Source: Kappaphycus alvarezii (taxonomy: Eukaryota > Rhodophyta > Florideophyceae > Gigartinales > Solieriaceae). Taken from it: a DNA stretch of 64,000 nucleotides. Positions 1 to 11,675 of the stretch are shown here, piece by piece. The DNA is taken from the NCBI GenBank assembly GCA_002205965.3, contig NADL03000662.1:1426001-1490000 (forward strand), written 5' to 3'. A program made the position numbers and the translations under genes. The notes below the pieces were generated by a model. That model saw nothing but the letters and a program-made list of their open reading frames with translations, searched no databases and was not told the DNA's origin. Every line of letters begins with the position of its first letter. Position 1 is the stretch's first letter.

Positions 1-504
1 CCTTTTTCGTCGATAAATTTATCTCCGCATATCGTTATCATAGCGGTGGCAGATCTATTGCTCCTACTACGTAGACGTTTACAGTATTACGTCGCTAAGG
101 ATTTTGCGAAGAAGAGACCCAGGCGTACGTATCTACAGTAAAGCACACCGGATGTCTCCCTCTGCGCTGATTCCCTTTTCATTAGCGCAATGCTTCTTCC
201 TCATAATGGCGTTCGGGAGTGGCCTTTGCGAGCCATCGCCCCGTAAACAAAACACTCGACCGGTCACCTCAGCCAAAAAGGGCTCTGTTATCACTGATAT
301 CACTGAAACTCATTGACAGCGAATAGTTTCTACGCTGCAGACGGTGCCCTAAAATGCTTCAAATGAGATTTCCGCTCCGTCTTTGCACTTATACTTGTTG
401 GTCCACAGTCCTGCAATTGTCAGACGTGCGTGTGAGCTTCGATACTTAGAGGGAGAGCGGTAGCCGATGCGGGTCAACTTGGCCCAAGACATTCCACGGT
501 AGCG
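1..504. other. No recognisable gene
   Basis: I see no conserved protein reading in either strand. The only open frame (104-316, plus) is short, has no recognisable motif and no context. The boundary at about 505 is where similarity to the non-LTR retrotransposon copy at 28600-29350 begins. Confidence 0.4.
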
Positions 505-1250
505 TAGTAACTTTATGGCATTAGTACGAGGGGTCCAGCACAGGAACGACTATTTTGCTGGCTAAGTGCTTACCGGGTGGTTCACGTAGGCCACGTGCAC
601 TGGTGTACGCGACACGACAGTGTTCGCCTAACACGACCATATCGCGTAACCAATTCACCGGTGGATGCGAGTTTGGATAACTCCAACCCCTGTGTCGAAC
701 TTCTCCGCGATGCGCGGGAGGGGAACCTTTATGAAGAGGACAGTTGCGGGTTAAGGCGAACCCAAGGACTCGAAAGCCAGCGATTGGAATTCGAAATTGG
801 GGGCCAGTGTCGGGTTGTCGGGGGAGGGAGGGAGTCGCAACAGTTTGCTCCAGGTCAGTCATCTTGTTGCGGTGCGCCACTGCAGCAGCATCGCCCACTT
901 CGCATGTGGTCTTTGATCGTACGTTGTCCTTGAACGGTGAGACGATGATGACGTCGCAGGCGATAGGGCGGTTGGAAATGCCGTCTGGAGCTGCTGGTGG
1001 ATGGACCAGTATGTCAGCAGGTCGCAGCTCAGTGCCTGGTGCCAGAAGCGGGACCTCGATGTGGCAGTCCAGGCCAGGTGCACGGGCGATACGCCCGGCA
1101 ATGAAGTTGCGGAGAGAGTCATGCCGGTGTTTGCAACTAAACCCTGAAGGGCACAGGTCCACTGCGAGTCTCTAATCCTGTCCATCGGTCTTTACAATGC
1201 TCGCAGTTCCGAGGGAGCGAGTCACCCTCAACGGGCAGTCCGAGGTAGCG
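505..1250 (-). mobile_element. Non-LTR retrotransposon 3' fragment: restriction-like endonuclease (RLE) domain
   Basis: A fragment of the C-terminal part of a reverse-transcriptase polyprotein, read on the minus strand. The open part (521-1162) shows RHDSLRN, then RPADILV about 50 residues from its start, then a hydrophobic CDVIIVSPF. This is the R-H-x-x-V ... E ... PA/PD ... D-V-x-V arrangement of the PD-(D/E)XK-like endonuclease that follows the reverse transcriptase in RLE-type non-LTR elements. The DNA aligns by eye, at roughly three quarters identity, with 28600-29350, so both are copies of one family. Similarity stops abruptly near 1250, consistent with 5' truncation during target-primed reverse transcription. 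The downstream half of the ORF is frameshifted. It cannot be active. Confidence 0.6.
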
Positions 1251-2066
1251 TAGATACTTTAGTATATTTAAGTTGCTTCAGAAGCGGAAAAGTTGGGGGG
1301 TTTAAACTTTGACTGATATCGTGGCTGTTATCCGGCGTCGTGGTGCGTAGTGCGGGCTAACTGATGGAAGGCAGTCGGGCGTTCAATGTGTTTGCACTTT
1401 GCACTGGACATAAATTTTCGATAGAGTAACATAAAGAAAAGGACCAAACAATTTTAGTTGCAGAGTACTGTACAGTACAATTTCCTACATACGTGTGTAA
1501 CATACCAACAATCAGAGAAACCTACAGTACAGCTGATATGCAATGCTCAAGAAGCAGCACCTCTACACGTGCACAATGATGTGAGAGGAATGACGCAGCG
1601 CTTCCGCGACAGCAACTCTGTTGAATAGTGCAGACCACTGCCCGGACTTCCTCCGTGCTCCTTGCTGAGGACATTGCGGGAAAAAAGGCAGTTAAGGATC
1701 GATCAATGTCTACAAAATACTCATGCGTTCGTCTTTTGCAATATAAACAGCATCAATTTTTGAAATACACTGATGCTTTTGTCTGGTTTCACGAAGAAAG
1801 TGGACGAAGAATGAATCAATCCAGTACGTTAATGTTTAATTTCATGCCCAGCACGGAAATCAAGAAGAAATGAACTGCACCGTACAAAAGTCTATATACA
1901 CAAAAGTCGCTCGACTAGCGCTTGGCAATGTTAACGAGAAATTGAAGCCTAGTTAGGCCGAGTGGACGAATACGGCGACAGCGAGAGGCACGGGAAGGGA
2001 ATTCTCATCAGTTGACATAAGCGATCTCGGTGAAAATTGTTGCCCTCTACGAGCAGCGCGAAGGGC
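1251..2066. other. Intergenic, no recognisable gene
   Basis: Moderately AT-rich DNA. It contains copies of the recurrent TACTGTA/TACAGTA motif (about 1464-1477 and 1524-1531), otherwise nothing I can assign. The plus frame at 1628-1873 has no recognisable domain. Confidence 0.4.
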
Positions 2067-3005
2067 TCAAGTGGCGCATTCTGTTCTTGATGTTCTTGGT
2101 GAAACGGGAGCAGCTTTCACACCATCGCACTTCAAAAATGCGAGCGTGTACAGACTGTACCTAGTGGATCGACCCGCGACGCAAACCGAGTACACTTGAC
2201 CGGCTCTTACCGGCTTGGTCAGAAGCTGATGACCGTTGTGATCAATAGTAACAATGTAGTTTGCAATCCTGTTTCCACCATTGTTTTGGTAACCCTTGTA
2301 CCATCCATTGTTTCCCTTTTGAAAGACCTATGCTGCGGACGATACAAGTCCAGGCCACCCGAAAACCTAAACCAAGCATCATTGTGCTCGGTCGGATGCG
2401 GTGCGGAACTAATTCCAGTCATGTACCACACACCGCCCTCATTGAACCTAACCCTGGCACAGACTGTACCACTTCCCTTCGGGTCAATGCCGCCGCCTCC
2501 CTGCTTCTTCCAGATAATAGCGTTCCCGATCCTCTCCCAATGCGAGACAATGTTCAACCTAGTCGCCGGGATGACCACCTTGCCATCCCTTGCAGTCCAC
2601 ACACATCGGCCCCCACTATTCCCCTGCAGAGGAGCAGACTGCCTTTGTGGCTGTTGAGGGGCGGAAGGCCTCGGTCGAGGACGCGAGTTACCGTTGTTAG
2701 AGGACGGACGGGTAGGTCTGCGACCGCCGAAGCAATTCTTGTAGATAGCATCCCACTGACATGCGTCCGAGGTATAGCGACGGTCGCCCTGGCGACAGAA
2801 AAGGCAGGCGGAGTTCTTGCACAAGTTGGGCTGCTGAGACATCCACCTGCCGGGCTCGCAGTAGCCGGAGGTTTGAGCGAGGTCGGGGAGCAACGCGGAC
2901 CGCGACCGCAGCAAAGGGCGGCGGCGTAGTTGTTCTTGCCGAGGGAAGGGGCGGCGGAGGCGAGGGGAGGAGGAGGAGGAGGATGGAGAGAATGTAGGAA
3001 GGCAT
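2067..3005 (-). pseudogene. Secreted Cys-rich plus jelly-roll-like domain protein, frame broken
   Basis: The start at 3005 gives a clean signal peptide (MPSYILSILLLLL, then prolines and a PSA-type cleavage site). In the next frame a cysteine-rich stretch follows (GYCEPGRW, CKNSACLFCRQG, CQWDAIYKNC), then a Ser/Pro/Gln linker, then a module with IVSHWERIG, GGGIDPKGSGT, APHPTEHND and GGLDLYR. A second shift near 2340 is needed to continue with WYKGYQNNGG, HQLLTKPVRAGQVYSVCVAG, RYSLYTLAFL and a TGA at 2069-2067. The order W...EHND...Y.NNGG...AG..Y...GRS..Y.L..L resembles carbohydrate-binding jelly-roll modules of secreted enzymes and adhesins; that is inference. There are at least two frameshifts and no in-frame stop within the conserved parts, so it is either a young pseudogene or carries sequencing indels. 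A CTC/CCT run in the signal-peptide region is one likely slippage site. Confidence 0.55.
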
Positions 3006-4577
3006 GATGACAAGTGCAAGCGTTTGTATGAGGTATGGGGGAGCAACGAATGTTGCGGGTGACTAGGACTTCGTTCGACGAAGGGTACGGAGGGGGGCTG
3101 TGGGGTTTATGTAGCTGCGGACGGAGATTGAGGCTTTGCCCAACGAGTGAGTGGTGGCAGTCAATGGTTGGGTCACCTGATTTGCCGGGTAAAAGAGGTG
3201 AAAATTGTCAGGGGGCACGACACTGTTGTTTGGAGAGTGCTGATACACGAGGGAAAGGCCGTGAATTGGACCATGGGGAACTCCTTTTGGGGGTTTCGCG
3301 TAGGGAGGGGCGTCGGAGATAGATGAAAAGTGGATTGCCACCGTGGGTACTGAAATTTTTGGATTGGAGGGTCGATCCCGTCGATGCATTGAAATGTTGG
3401 GCCACCAGTTATCTCTGACCCCGTCGATTCCACATGCGCCGTGGGGCCATTTCTTGCTGTTAGTATATCATACCTGTTTTTGGAATTTTTTTCGGTTAAG
3501 GGACAGTTGTCAATGGCTCGATGGATAAATTTTAGTTTAAGTGGTCGAAATGCCCAGTTTTCAACTGAAATTGCTAGGTAGTGTTAGTTAATGCTGCCAG
3601 AACGCCCAAATATTCAAAAAAATTGTGAGGAATTATTCTTTGTTGCGAGCTTGTACACTTATTTTTAGATATACTTTTTCGGGGTTTTAAGCTTCCCATT
3701 GTAGCATGTACAGTGGCAGTCCAATTTTTTGAATAATTTACCAGTTATTATTTTTTGAGTCCTGGACCATCACTGTCATCACTTCCGACGGTTACAAACT
3801 GTATTCTGTATGAAACTGCGGCATTGCCCCAGAGAGAAGTTCTCCAAAATATACGTGGAGGGAGTATGAGCCTCTGAGCTTTCCAGGGTAGCGCGATGGT
3901 CGTCGGCCCAATCAGGTACTCGGATTGACGAAATGCACTGTGACATTTCAAAAACATACGGATATGGCGTGGCGCCCGCCACTCATGTCTCAGATTGCCC
4001 TCGAAAACGAGATTTGGGAATGAGATAATTTTCAACCGACGCCCGCTGGTGGTCAAAGCTACCAATGGGGATTTTTCGTTGGCGTTTGTTGTCTGTCTTC
4101 TGTGCACTGTAACAGGTCACAAGTTTCTATCAAATCTACTGTATGTTTTGACGTTTCTCAGGTTGAGTGAAAGATGACGTTATCGTGCTACCACGTTGCA
4201 GCAAGCTACAGTACAGTGATTGTACAACGGGTAATCTAATCAAGTGTAAAGTGTTTCACAGATATCTGTGCTTGAGGCGTGGACACATGCTAAGCATCTA
4301 ATTTGATAACCGCTATTCAACTCAAAACCTGTGTAGACATGCAGTACTTTTACGTGCTATGGTGCATAGCTGGCGTTATTTCATCAATGAAATGGTGCTT
4401 TTCGTCCTTTTTTTCTGCCATCGCTCCAACATCCAGTATGCTCGTAACTGAGTAGTCGGTCTGTCGATGCACATTACAGAAAAGTAACGAGTACTGTAAA
4501 TATCGTCTTGATTATGTCGTTCAAGGCCACTTTACAGGATGTGAATGAAACCGTTTTGAGCAAACGATGGCGAATGG

Positions 4578-4690
4578 TGACTGTACAGTACAGTACAGTA
4601 CTGTACAGTACTGCAGTTACTGTACCTTTGCAGAGCTGGCGGTACCAAATGGCGGCTACTGTAAAGTACAATGCTGTACTGTACTGCATG
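4578..4690. repeat. TACTGTAC/GTACAGTA palindromic tract
   Basis: Overlapping copies of the self-complementary hexamer to octamer GTACAGTAC/TACTGTAC occur at 4580-4625, and again at 4659-4687 after a short spacer. Single-stranded DNA or RNA could fold into several alternative hairpins. The same 7-mer recurs at isolated sites across the window (for example 1464, 4199, 8187, 11878, 39291), so this is its densest cluster. No coding function is evident. Confidence 0.7.
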
Positions 4691-4711
4691 GTTGTTGGTT
4701 TACCACTTAAT

Positions 4712-4757
4712 TCTCTAAAACACTCTAATTTCTCTAAAATTCTCTAAAAATTCTCAG
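4712..4757. repeat. Short imperfect tandem repeat (TCTCTAAAA)
   Basis: Four imperfect reiterations of TTCTCTAAAA with variable spacing directly follow the palindromic tract. It is a minor microsatellite-like feature. Confidence 0.5.
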
Positions 4758-7700
4758 TAATGCCACATTTAGTCAAGAATACCAGAGCTTGGGAATCTTT
4801 TTTTGGCTGAGATGGCTTACAGTACATGTTGTACTGTAAAGAGGCAACTAGCTTGGGTGCGCGGAATCCCTCTCAGCCCCCCAAATCTAGGAGAGAAAAG
4901 TTCTCAAAACTCTCCCAGGTGCGCATTGATGCTGTGCAAAGTGTATTTCTGCTTGAACGTCTAGATACAGGGAAAAGGGAAACGCGCCTTTCAGTCTGCA
5001 GGGTGTTCTTCCTCGATTACAGCAAAGGGCTGAACATACTTCACATTACATACATATTGACATCACTGGTACAACCTGTGTCTGTGCGGTACACAGACTG
5101 TCGCAGTGGTTATCAACTATGTATCAACTGTAATGCCGGCTGAACTGCACATATCGCCGGATTAGAATACCGATTTCGTAATCTTACTGGTATTCGTAGC
5201 TGACCGAGGCAGCATCTACCACCTATTCTCTTCTTGCATTTTTTCATGAAGCTGAAGTTTAGACCAACTGTGAGATTATGACAAACATATGAACATGTTG
5301 TGGACTGTCTGAAATGCAGCTTCTTTGGTCCTTTGGATTGCTTTGGGTGGTGGCCGTAAATTAAGAGCATTGTCTTGTTCGCTAAAGAGGTATCTATCAG
5401 GGAATCAACTCAGCAAGAGCGTGCCGTATTCCTGCATTAATATGCGGCAAAATGAACTTTACTGCAGTATGTAAGCAAAAATTCCAGCGCCATGAACGAA
5501 TTGGCGAGTGAAATACTGTAGGTATCCCTTCGAGAGGTACATACGTAGTATGTGGTTCCTGGAGGATATGTGGCTCTAGTTCACAGCAAATTTATATTCC
5601 ATTGAAATACCAGAAATTTCATTTCATTGAAGTAGCCTAATATTGACGCTCTAATCAACACATCCGTAATGTCTGACGTGTTCTTCACCATCTGCTTGTA
5701 TAAAGAACCCTACTTCATATTATAATAACACGCTGAGCTTTTATTTCAAAAGTGCGATGTATGATCCATGATGATGCATGATCCATTGCTTCGCTCGTTA
5801 AGGGCCTGGTTAAATTGCACAGAAACATATGCCACTCACGACTTTTCCTCCGCCCTTTAGTACACGCCACGTTTCTTCTCCCCCTCGACTGGCCAATCAT
5901 TTTCGCCTCGTTCTCTAATGCCTGCCATTTCCTCAACCTGAGGCTGCTTGCAGCCAAAGGCAGTTGATTTCAACAGAGATGGGAATGCATCAGTTTCTCA
6001 TTTGAACTACATCGTTCAAAATCGCGTCACGGTATGATTCTTCTGCCAAGTGCACATTTCAATTCCGTGTGTTGATGCGAAAAGCCGAAAGAGAAACGCT
6101 ACTCTTTGTGTTTGTTGTCGCAGCGCAGCGATGTGGAGGGTTGCGGAGCAATACTGTTTTCCGAGCCACGCTGCCTCAGGCACCCTGTGTGGCAATAAAC
6201 AGACTGCGCTCCACGCAAGTCATTCTCCGGTACATAAAGGAGCACTAATTTCTTTTCTAATAAATTCTGGTCGTTGTCAATCCAAAGAAGATTGGGCAAG
6301 GGCTCGGCGTGGGGCGGGGTAGGCTGTCAGCTGTAGGACAAGGAAAGGAAGGGTGGTGAGGAGTTGGTGTTATCCCAAGGGGGGTTTGCCCCACGACGAT
6401 TATCGGAATAGTTGGCTAGATCAAGTACACCAAGATATTCTTCCTTAGCGTTGCATCGTAGATTACTGTGAGCGTATCCAACTCGATAGAAAGCGCACAA
6501 GTGGACGCGCAGTTGACTAACAGTTGAGATACGCACTATACTTCAAAGCCTTCAAACGGTCGGTGCCATTTCTTTTGTAGTAGCGAAAGACCCCTAGATT
6601 AAAAGGTCAGTTAATCATGGCCTTACTGTCCCCGGTACGTAGGTGCACACTCTTCAGCTCATCTGTTTACCCCTACAAGTCGCAAATTTTTTGCAACCGC
6701 AATGCAGTAACTCTTCAGCGGGTCAGCAGTTCTTGACAATTCCTAGGAGAGGCGGTGACAAGATATCTATTGTGGGTACAAAATAATGATTGGAGGTATT
6801 CTTATTCTGTTCCCACTGCGCCGTAGTGGACCTTTCAAGCCTCAGATGTTGAAAAGACAAGGCAAGCCTGGAGACGGCATTGACCCAATGGTGGAGCGTG
6901 AGGGACGTGGTGGGGTAACTAAACGGTGGTATAGGCCAGAGGGAGTGGTGCCGCTGCGTGTTGCGATGGAGGCGACTTCTACAATGGCGTTTTGGGCACC
7001 AATTTTACCGTACGCGTCGAAGCCAGTGGGGAATCTGGCTTGAATCGTAGCGCTGAGTTCAGCGTAGTGCGTACTTTTGTGGGTTTTCAATTGGTTCGAT
7101 TTTCCCCCTGGGGTCTTGCGAGAGTGGAGTACGGCTCTCAATGTATGCGCTTGCAACGAAGAGGTCTAAGGTACAGGGCCTCGGAGGGAAACCAACGTTA
7201 TCGATCATGATGTCGATCCGGCGAAGATCTTAGTATGTTATGTAGACTTCTTTGGGACGATAGATTCGAGCTTAGGGTTCAGTATGACAGATTATTCTTA
7301 AAGGAGGGAGTATAGTTCGTCTTGTGGGTGCTTGTGGGTCTAAGGAGTCCCTGGATAGCTGGACCGAGGATTGCATGTCTCCCAAGATGATCAAGGAAGA
7401 GTAAGGACCGTGCCTGTGAGAGGACGCAACTTGCGCATTAGTCCTGCCCTGTTAGGACTGATTATCAAGTTGTAGCAGTAAAGTGCATGTCCAGATCACG
7501 GGCGCCTCGGGTCGGGCTTCGGGAGTTCGGAAGTGCAAGGAAAGGGTAATTAGCAGATCAAGGGCAGCAGCACAGGTTATTCCCGAGTCTTTGGGCTGTG
7601 ATTTCGGGTTGCGGTTTTAATGATAGGTAGTGTTTGCTGTGATCGTGGTGGAATTTAGTGGTAATGTCGAATTGGATGCCGCAAGTGGGGCCTCCTAAAT

Positions 7701-8109
7701 GAAGATGTGCCGGCAACGGTTCGAGTCGGAGATATCCAAATGAACAGAGATTTGCGTCCCGCTGACTTCTTCGGTTAGGAGCTGATCATTGTTAGGAGTT
7801 GATACATTAGAAGTTTGCGTGAGAGGCTGCAAGTGGGGCCCGAGAGCCGAGGTATGCTGTGTGTGTGTTGAGGCGTGTGCGAGCCCCAGCCCTTCAGGTG
7901 AAATAGAATGAGGTAGCACTGGGCTAGGGGCGGCCTGCGGAGGCTTACTGGGACAGCAGGGAGCGGTAGATGGTTAGAGAGACAGGGGCAAGGAGCTAGA
8001 GAGTGTGAAGGTTACAGAGTGGGTGAGATACCAGAGCTGGCTTGGTTAATTTCGTCTTTTATCATTGGTGTACAGTCCAAATGCGCAACGTTGCAAAGTA
8101 CTCAAAATT

Positions 8110-9089
8110 AAGTTGGAATTGGGTGACTAAGCTCTGCGTGTTGCGGTGCGCGACAAATTACGGATGCTGCACATGTTGACCAGATTGAGTACTGTAGCTA
8201 AGCTTCTGATACAGGCGAGTCTTCACTCCCCAGTCGAGCATCCGCTACGAGACGCTACTGCTGCCGCGTATGTCTCTATAACCTTGGATGTTTCTAAAGA
8301 GGGTGTTCCTAACGAGTCGAAGGCTAGTGGTACAAAATCCCATCCTAGCCTTGATCGTCCCGGCATTGCCTTGCCTGGAATCGCTGCCACTTTCGTAGCT
8401 AAGTCTCTCTTCTTCCGCTTTCCTGCTGCGTTTGCAACAGCTCGCGCTTCTCGTGCTGCCATTGACTTATAGCTCTCTTGGAACGGGGATGATACAGTCA
8501 CGTCATACGCCACTGGGAGAGGGGACTGGGTGTTTGTTGCATCAGACCTTGGGTACACCAGAATGTCCGCGGGTCGCGCGTTCAGTCCAGGAAGTAGGTA
8601 CTTCACTTCGTATTGAACGCTGACTCCTGCTGCCTTGAACAGCTCTCGGCCAAGTACCTTTACCACCGCTGTGTGACGATTGGTCCATCCGAGACCTTTG
8701 TTGCATAAGTCTGCTGCATGGTCTCCTAGAGCGTCCATGGGCCTGTGGCACTCCGCGCACCGCAGCGGAGCAGTGTCATCAAATACGGGCACTCCCAGAT
8801 GGCGACGGAGCATTACTGTCCACATCTCGTCGTACGTTCGGTTGACCGCAGACGGATGCGCAGTCAGGAACGCTGCTGCAGGCGTCCCCATGTATGCTTG
8901 GCGGCGAATCCTTCGCCGAATATCTTCTTCCGAGTGCGTTGCGGGGTTGGGGAATCTCGCCCATTCATCATCCTTCCAGAAGGACTTTGCTGCCGACTCG
9001 CACCAGGCTCGATATAGAAAGTTGTGTGGATTATCGGGCTTGGCAGCAATGATACCTTTCTCTAGTGTCTGTTGGACCATTGTCCTCAT
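8110..9089 (-). mobile_element. Non-LTR retrotransposon 3' part, RLE domain ORF intact for 288 codons
   Basis: The open reading frame 9089-8223 (minus) is the C-terminal region of an RLE-type reverse transcriptase. In order it shows a zinc knuckle (CAECHRP ... GDHAADLC, about residues 110-133), RHTAVV (about 138), YEVKYL, RPADILVY (about 172) and YDVTVSSPF (about 193). This is the Zn-knuckle plus PD-(D/E)XK-like endonuclease layout of these elements, whose nuclease nicks target DNA. The 5' side is cut at 9089 by the piggyBac element; the apparent start codon and first residues come from the transposon tip, so this is not a natural N terminus. Downstream the family continues in a broken frame to about 8110. 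Homologous pieces lie at 26465-26985 and 28235-28430. Confidence 0.7.
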
Positions 9090-9279
9090 ATGAGGACAAC
9101 TTTTACCAACTATTTTTTAAATACAAAATTTTTTTAGCCGCCTTTTTTAGTTCCCACGTACTCTTTTAAACATGTAGATACTCGATCAAAACAAACTTTT
9201 CGAGAATTCCCACTCTGCTCAACGCAGGAACAACTTTCCTGACGCGATACCCATCGATTTCCCCTCAATTTTCACAAAA

Positions 9280-11340
9280 ATGGATCCACGAACCGTTCCA
9301 GGAAATCCCATTCACTGCCGTGCTTCCCTTGTTACGTCAGCTGCGGAATGTAAGCGCTTGTATGGGTCAGCTTGGAAGACGAAATTGCTCGCTGGAACCG
9401 TTATTGCCGTCCACATCGACATTGTAAGCGGTCGAAGGAGGAAGTCAGTGGAGGCAAGCTGGAAGATACGTGACCGTCTCAAAACTGTCACGTTGAAGAT
9501 TGTCAACATCAAAGCGGGATTACCTCCAACAACGTCGTCGTAGTGGAGGAAGGAACCGCTCAATTGCCAAACGAAGCGGTACATGAAGGTTTGGGCGCTC
9601 CTCAACCGTCTTCGTCGGCATCAGATGGGAATTCCGATGATTCCACGGCGCATCAATCAGATGCACCTGTTTTTTCTCATGGACGATCATGGCCAATCAG
9701 GAGGTTTTCACACCTATTAATGAAAATGTATCCAGGAAAGCTGCAAAATAATTGGCTACTCTGGTAATACTCTCGCGTATGGTTGTGCTCCTCGAGATTT
9801 ATCGCCATTTGAATGCTTTATGAGCATGTTTCCGCTCCGTCACCTAACGTCATGCGTGACCTTACAAATGATCGATTGAATGCCATTGGAAATCATCCCG
9901 TCTCGTCAGGAGAGATATTGAAGTTCTTTGGATTCTCATACTTATGACAAGGTTTTCATTTTCAAACCGCCGCGACCTCTGGAGTGAATCTGGATCGAAG
10001 TACATTCCAGCCGATTTTGGAAAGATCATGTCACGTAGAAGGTTTGAGCTGATTCTGGCAAACATTTGCTTCAGTCACACTTCTGAACGGGAGGAAAGGC
10101 CCTTGGATGACTCGAGATGGTCTCTGGTAAGTGGATTTTTGAAGGCCATCAATGACCACCGCAGGCAATATGTCACGCCATCTTCTCATATCTGCGTCGA
10201 TGAAAGTATTAGCAGATGGTACGGTCTCGGGGAGATTGGATCAAAAAAGGACTCCCACATTACGTTGCCTATGACAGAAAGCCCGAGAATGGCTGCGAAT
10301 TGAAGGCTTCTGCATGTGGCCAGTCTGGAATAATGTTGAGATTGGAGCTCGTGATGGGAAAACGGGTGGCCTTCGGCGTGACTTCACAGAGCAATTCTGT
10401 CACACCACCACTTACACTTCGTCTTGTTCAACCTTGGCTGAAGACAGGTCGCGTCGTATTGGGGATTCATTTTTTGCATCGGTGTCAACTGCGGAAGCCT
10501 TGATGAGATATGGAACGAGATTTATTGGTGTGGTCAAGAATGCGGTTAAGGAATTTCCGATGCAACACTTGTCGTCACAGGAGCTCACGGAGCGCGGAGA
10601 TCATATCTCGATGGTTTCGAAGAATCCTGACACCAACAAATCTTTAATGGCTGTGTTTGGATGGATAGAGAACGAAGATATTTCGTCAGCAGTTGCCATA
10701 CAACCAATCAGGGAACCCCAATTTGTAGGGAAAGATGGAGAACTGTGGATGGCGAGACAAGGAAAGTGGAATTCGAGATTTCAGTTCCAGATGTTGTGGA
10801 GAGGTACTACGACACGTGTTCTCAAGTCGATCGTCACAACAGATGTAGGCAAGATCCTTGGAATTGAGAAGAAATTGGAAGTCAAAGATTGGTCGCTCAG
10901 GGTCAATTCCTCTCTCCTGTCGATCATAATTGTTGATTCATTTTTACTATAAGCATTCTTTCGGTCCAAGACTCTGCTTATACAATCCAAACTTTATGAG
11001 ATGCTTGCCGAAGAACTCATTGAGAACAAGTTGATTCGATATCAAGTAGGGCATCTAACTGCTTACAAATGAGGATGACAACGATATGTTGGACCCTATT
11101 CCAGGGATTGGAACTCATCTTGCTGTAACTAACAAGAAGAGGAAATTTAGTAATGGTGAGTATACTAACGCATCTTACCAAGGTCGCTGTCGAGTTTGTA
11201 AGGTCAGCAAGTCAAAATTTCTTTGTTCTACTTGCCGTGACGACGGCCTTGGTGATGTTTATATCTGTCACACGAGCACAAAAAGGTGTTGCTTCATGGA
11301 CTACGTGCGCGAGAAACATCATATGGATCTATTCAAATAG
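9280..11340 (+). pseudogene. piggyBac-type (DDE_Tnp_1_7) transposase pseudogene
   Basis: Consecutive pieces in changing frames follow the piggyBac transposase order. These are an acidic N-terminal part (9280-9767), SRRRFELILANICFSH (about 10030), ICVDESISRWYG (10190-10220) with the first catalytic-type Asp, GLPHYVAYDRKPENGCELKA (10247-10310), GTRFIGVVKNAVKEFPM (10512-10565), FGWIENED (10658), VPDVVERYYDTCSQVDRHN (10788-10842), and a terminal Cys-rich finger (CRVCKVSK ... CSTCRDD ... CHTSTKRCCF, 11190-11300). The GLPHxxxxxRKPE and GTRFIGVVKTAVKEFP wording is that of the protist/oomycete branch of the family. The frame changes at least five times and stops occur, so it is inactive. The protein would have cut and pasted elements carrying the matching tips. 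Confidence 0.8.
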
Positions 11341-11597
11341 GATTCCAACTTGATATAAAAGTGTGACTTTTTGTTTTAAAAGAAAAAATGATCAATGAGT
11401 TTATTTCTATTGCCCCATGCTGGTTTTACTTGCGTCATCTGACTCGCGAATTTAGCTGTTGTCTAGGGCGTACTGATCCCTTTATGAGATGTCACCGTAT
11501 TCTGTCTAATGTTCAAGTGGATGCCTAATGGCGTATTGAGACGGCAGATTTTTCACAACAAGTCGAGTTCCCGTTGGAATTTTCGGACTCCTTACAG

Positions 11598-11675
11598 AAC
11601 CACAGCGAGAATCGAACTCACGACCTCTCGGTCAACAACAGCAACCTACGATTCGCCACATAGGCCACCATCCCA
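11598..11675 (-). ncRNA. tRNA-like segment (Asn-GTT-like) inside the piggyBac element
   Basis: Read on minus, a T-arm GTGAG-TTCGATT-CTCGC pairs perfectly (with one G-U). A possible anticodon arm GGTTG-CTGTTGT-TGACC places GTT in the anticodon position, and a D-arm-like CCTA...TAGG precedes it. I could not find a seven-base acceptor stem matching the TGTGGTT that follows the T-arm, and the D and anticodon stems compete for two bases. I therefore read it as a tRNA-derived remnant (SINE head or captured tRNA), not a working tRNA gene. Confidence 0.35.

Larger units (their letters stand above)
3006..8110. other. Five-kilobase stretch without recognisable genes
   Basis: No frame on either strand gives a domain I recognise. 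Local features are a TACTGTAC-rich palindromic tract (4578-4690), a short TCTCTAAAA reiteration (4712-4757) and scattered TACAGTA motifs (4199-4212, 4490, 4811-4837, 5514). The open frames at 3748-4107 (minus), 6786-7043 (plus) and 7695-7919 (minus) look like chance frames. The 3' tail of the non-LTR copy may begin near 8110. Confidence 0.4.
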
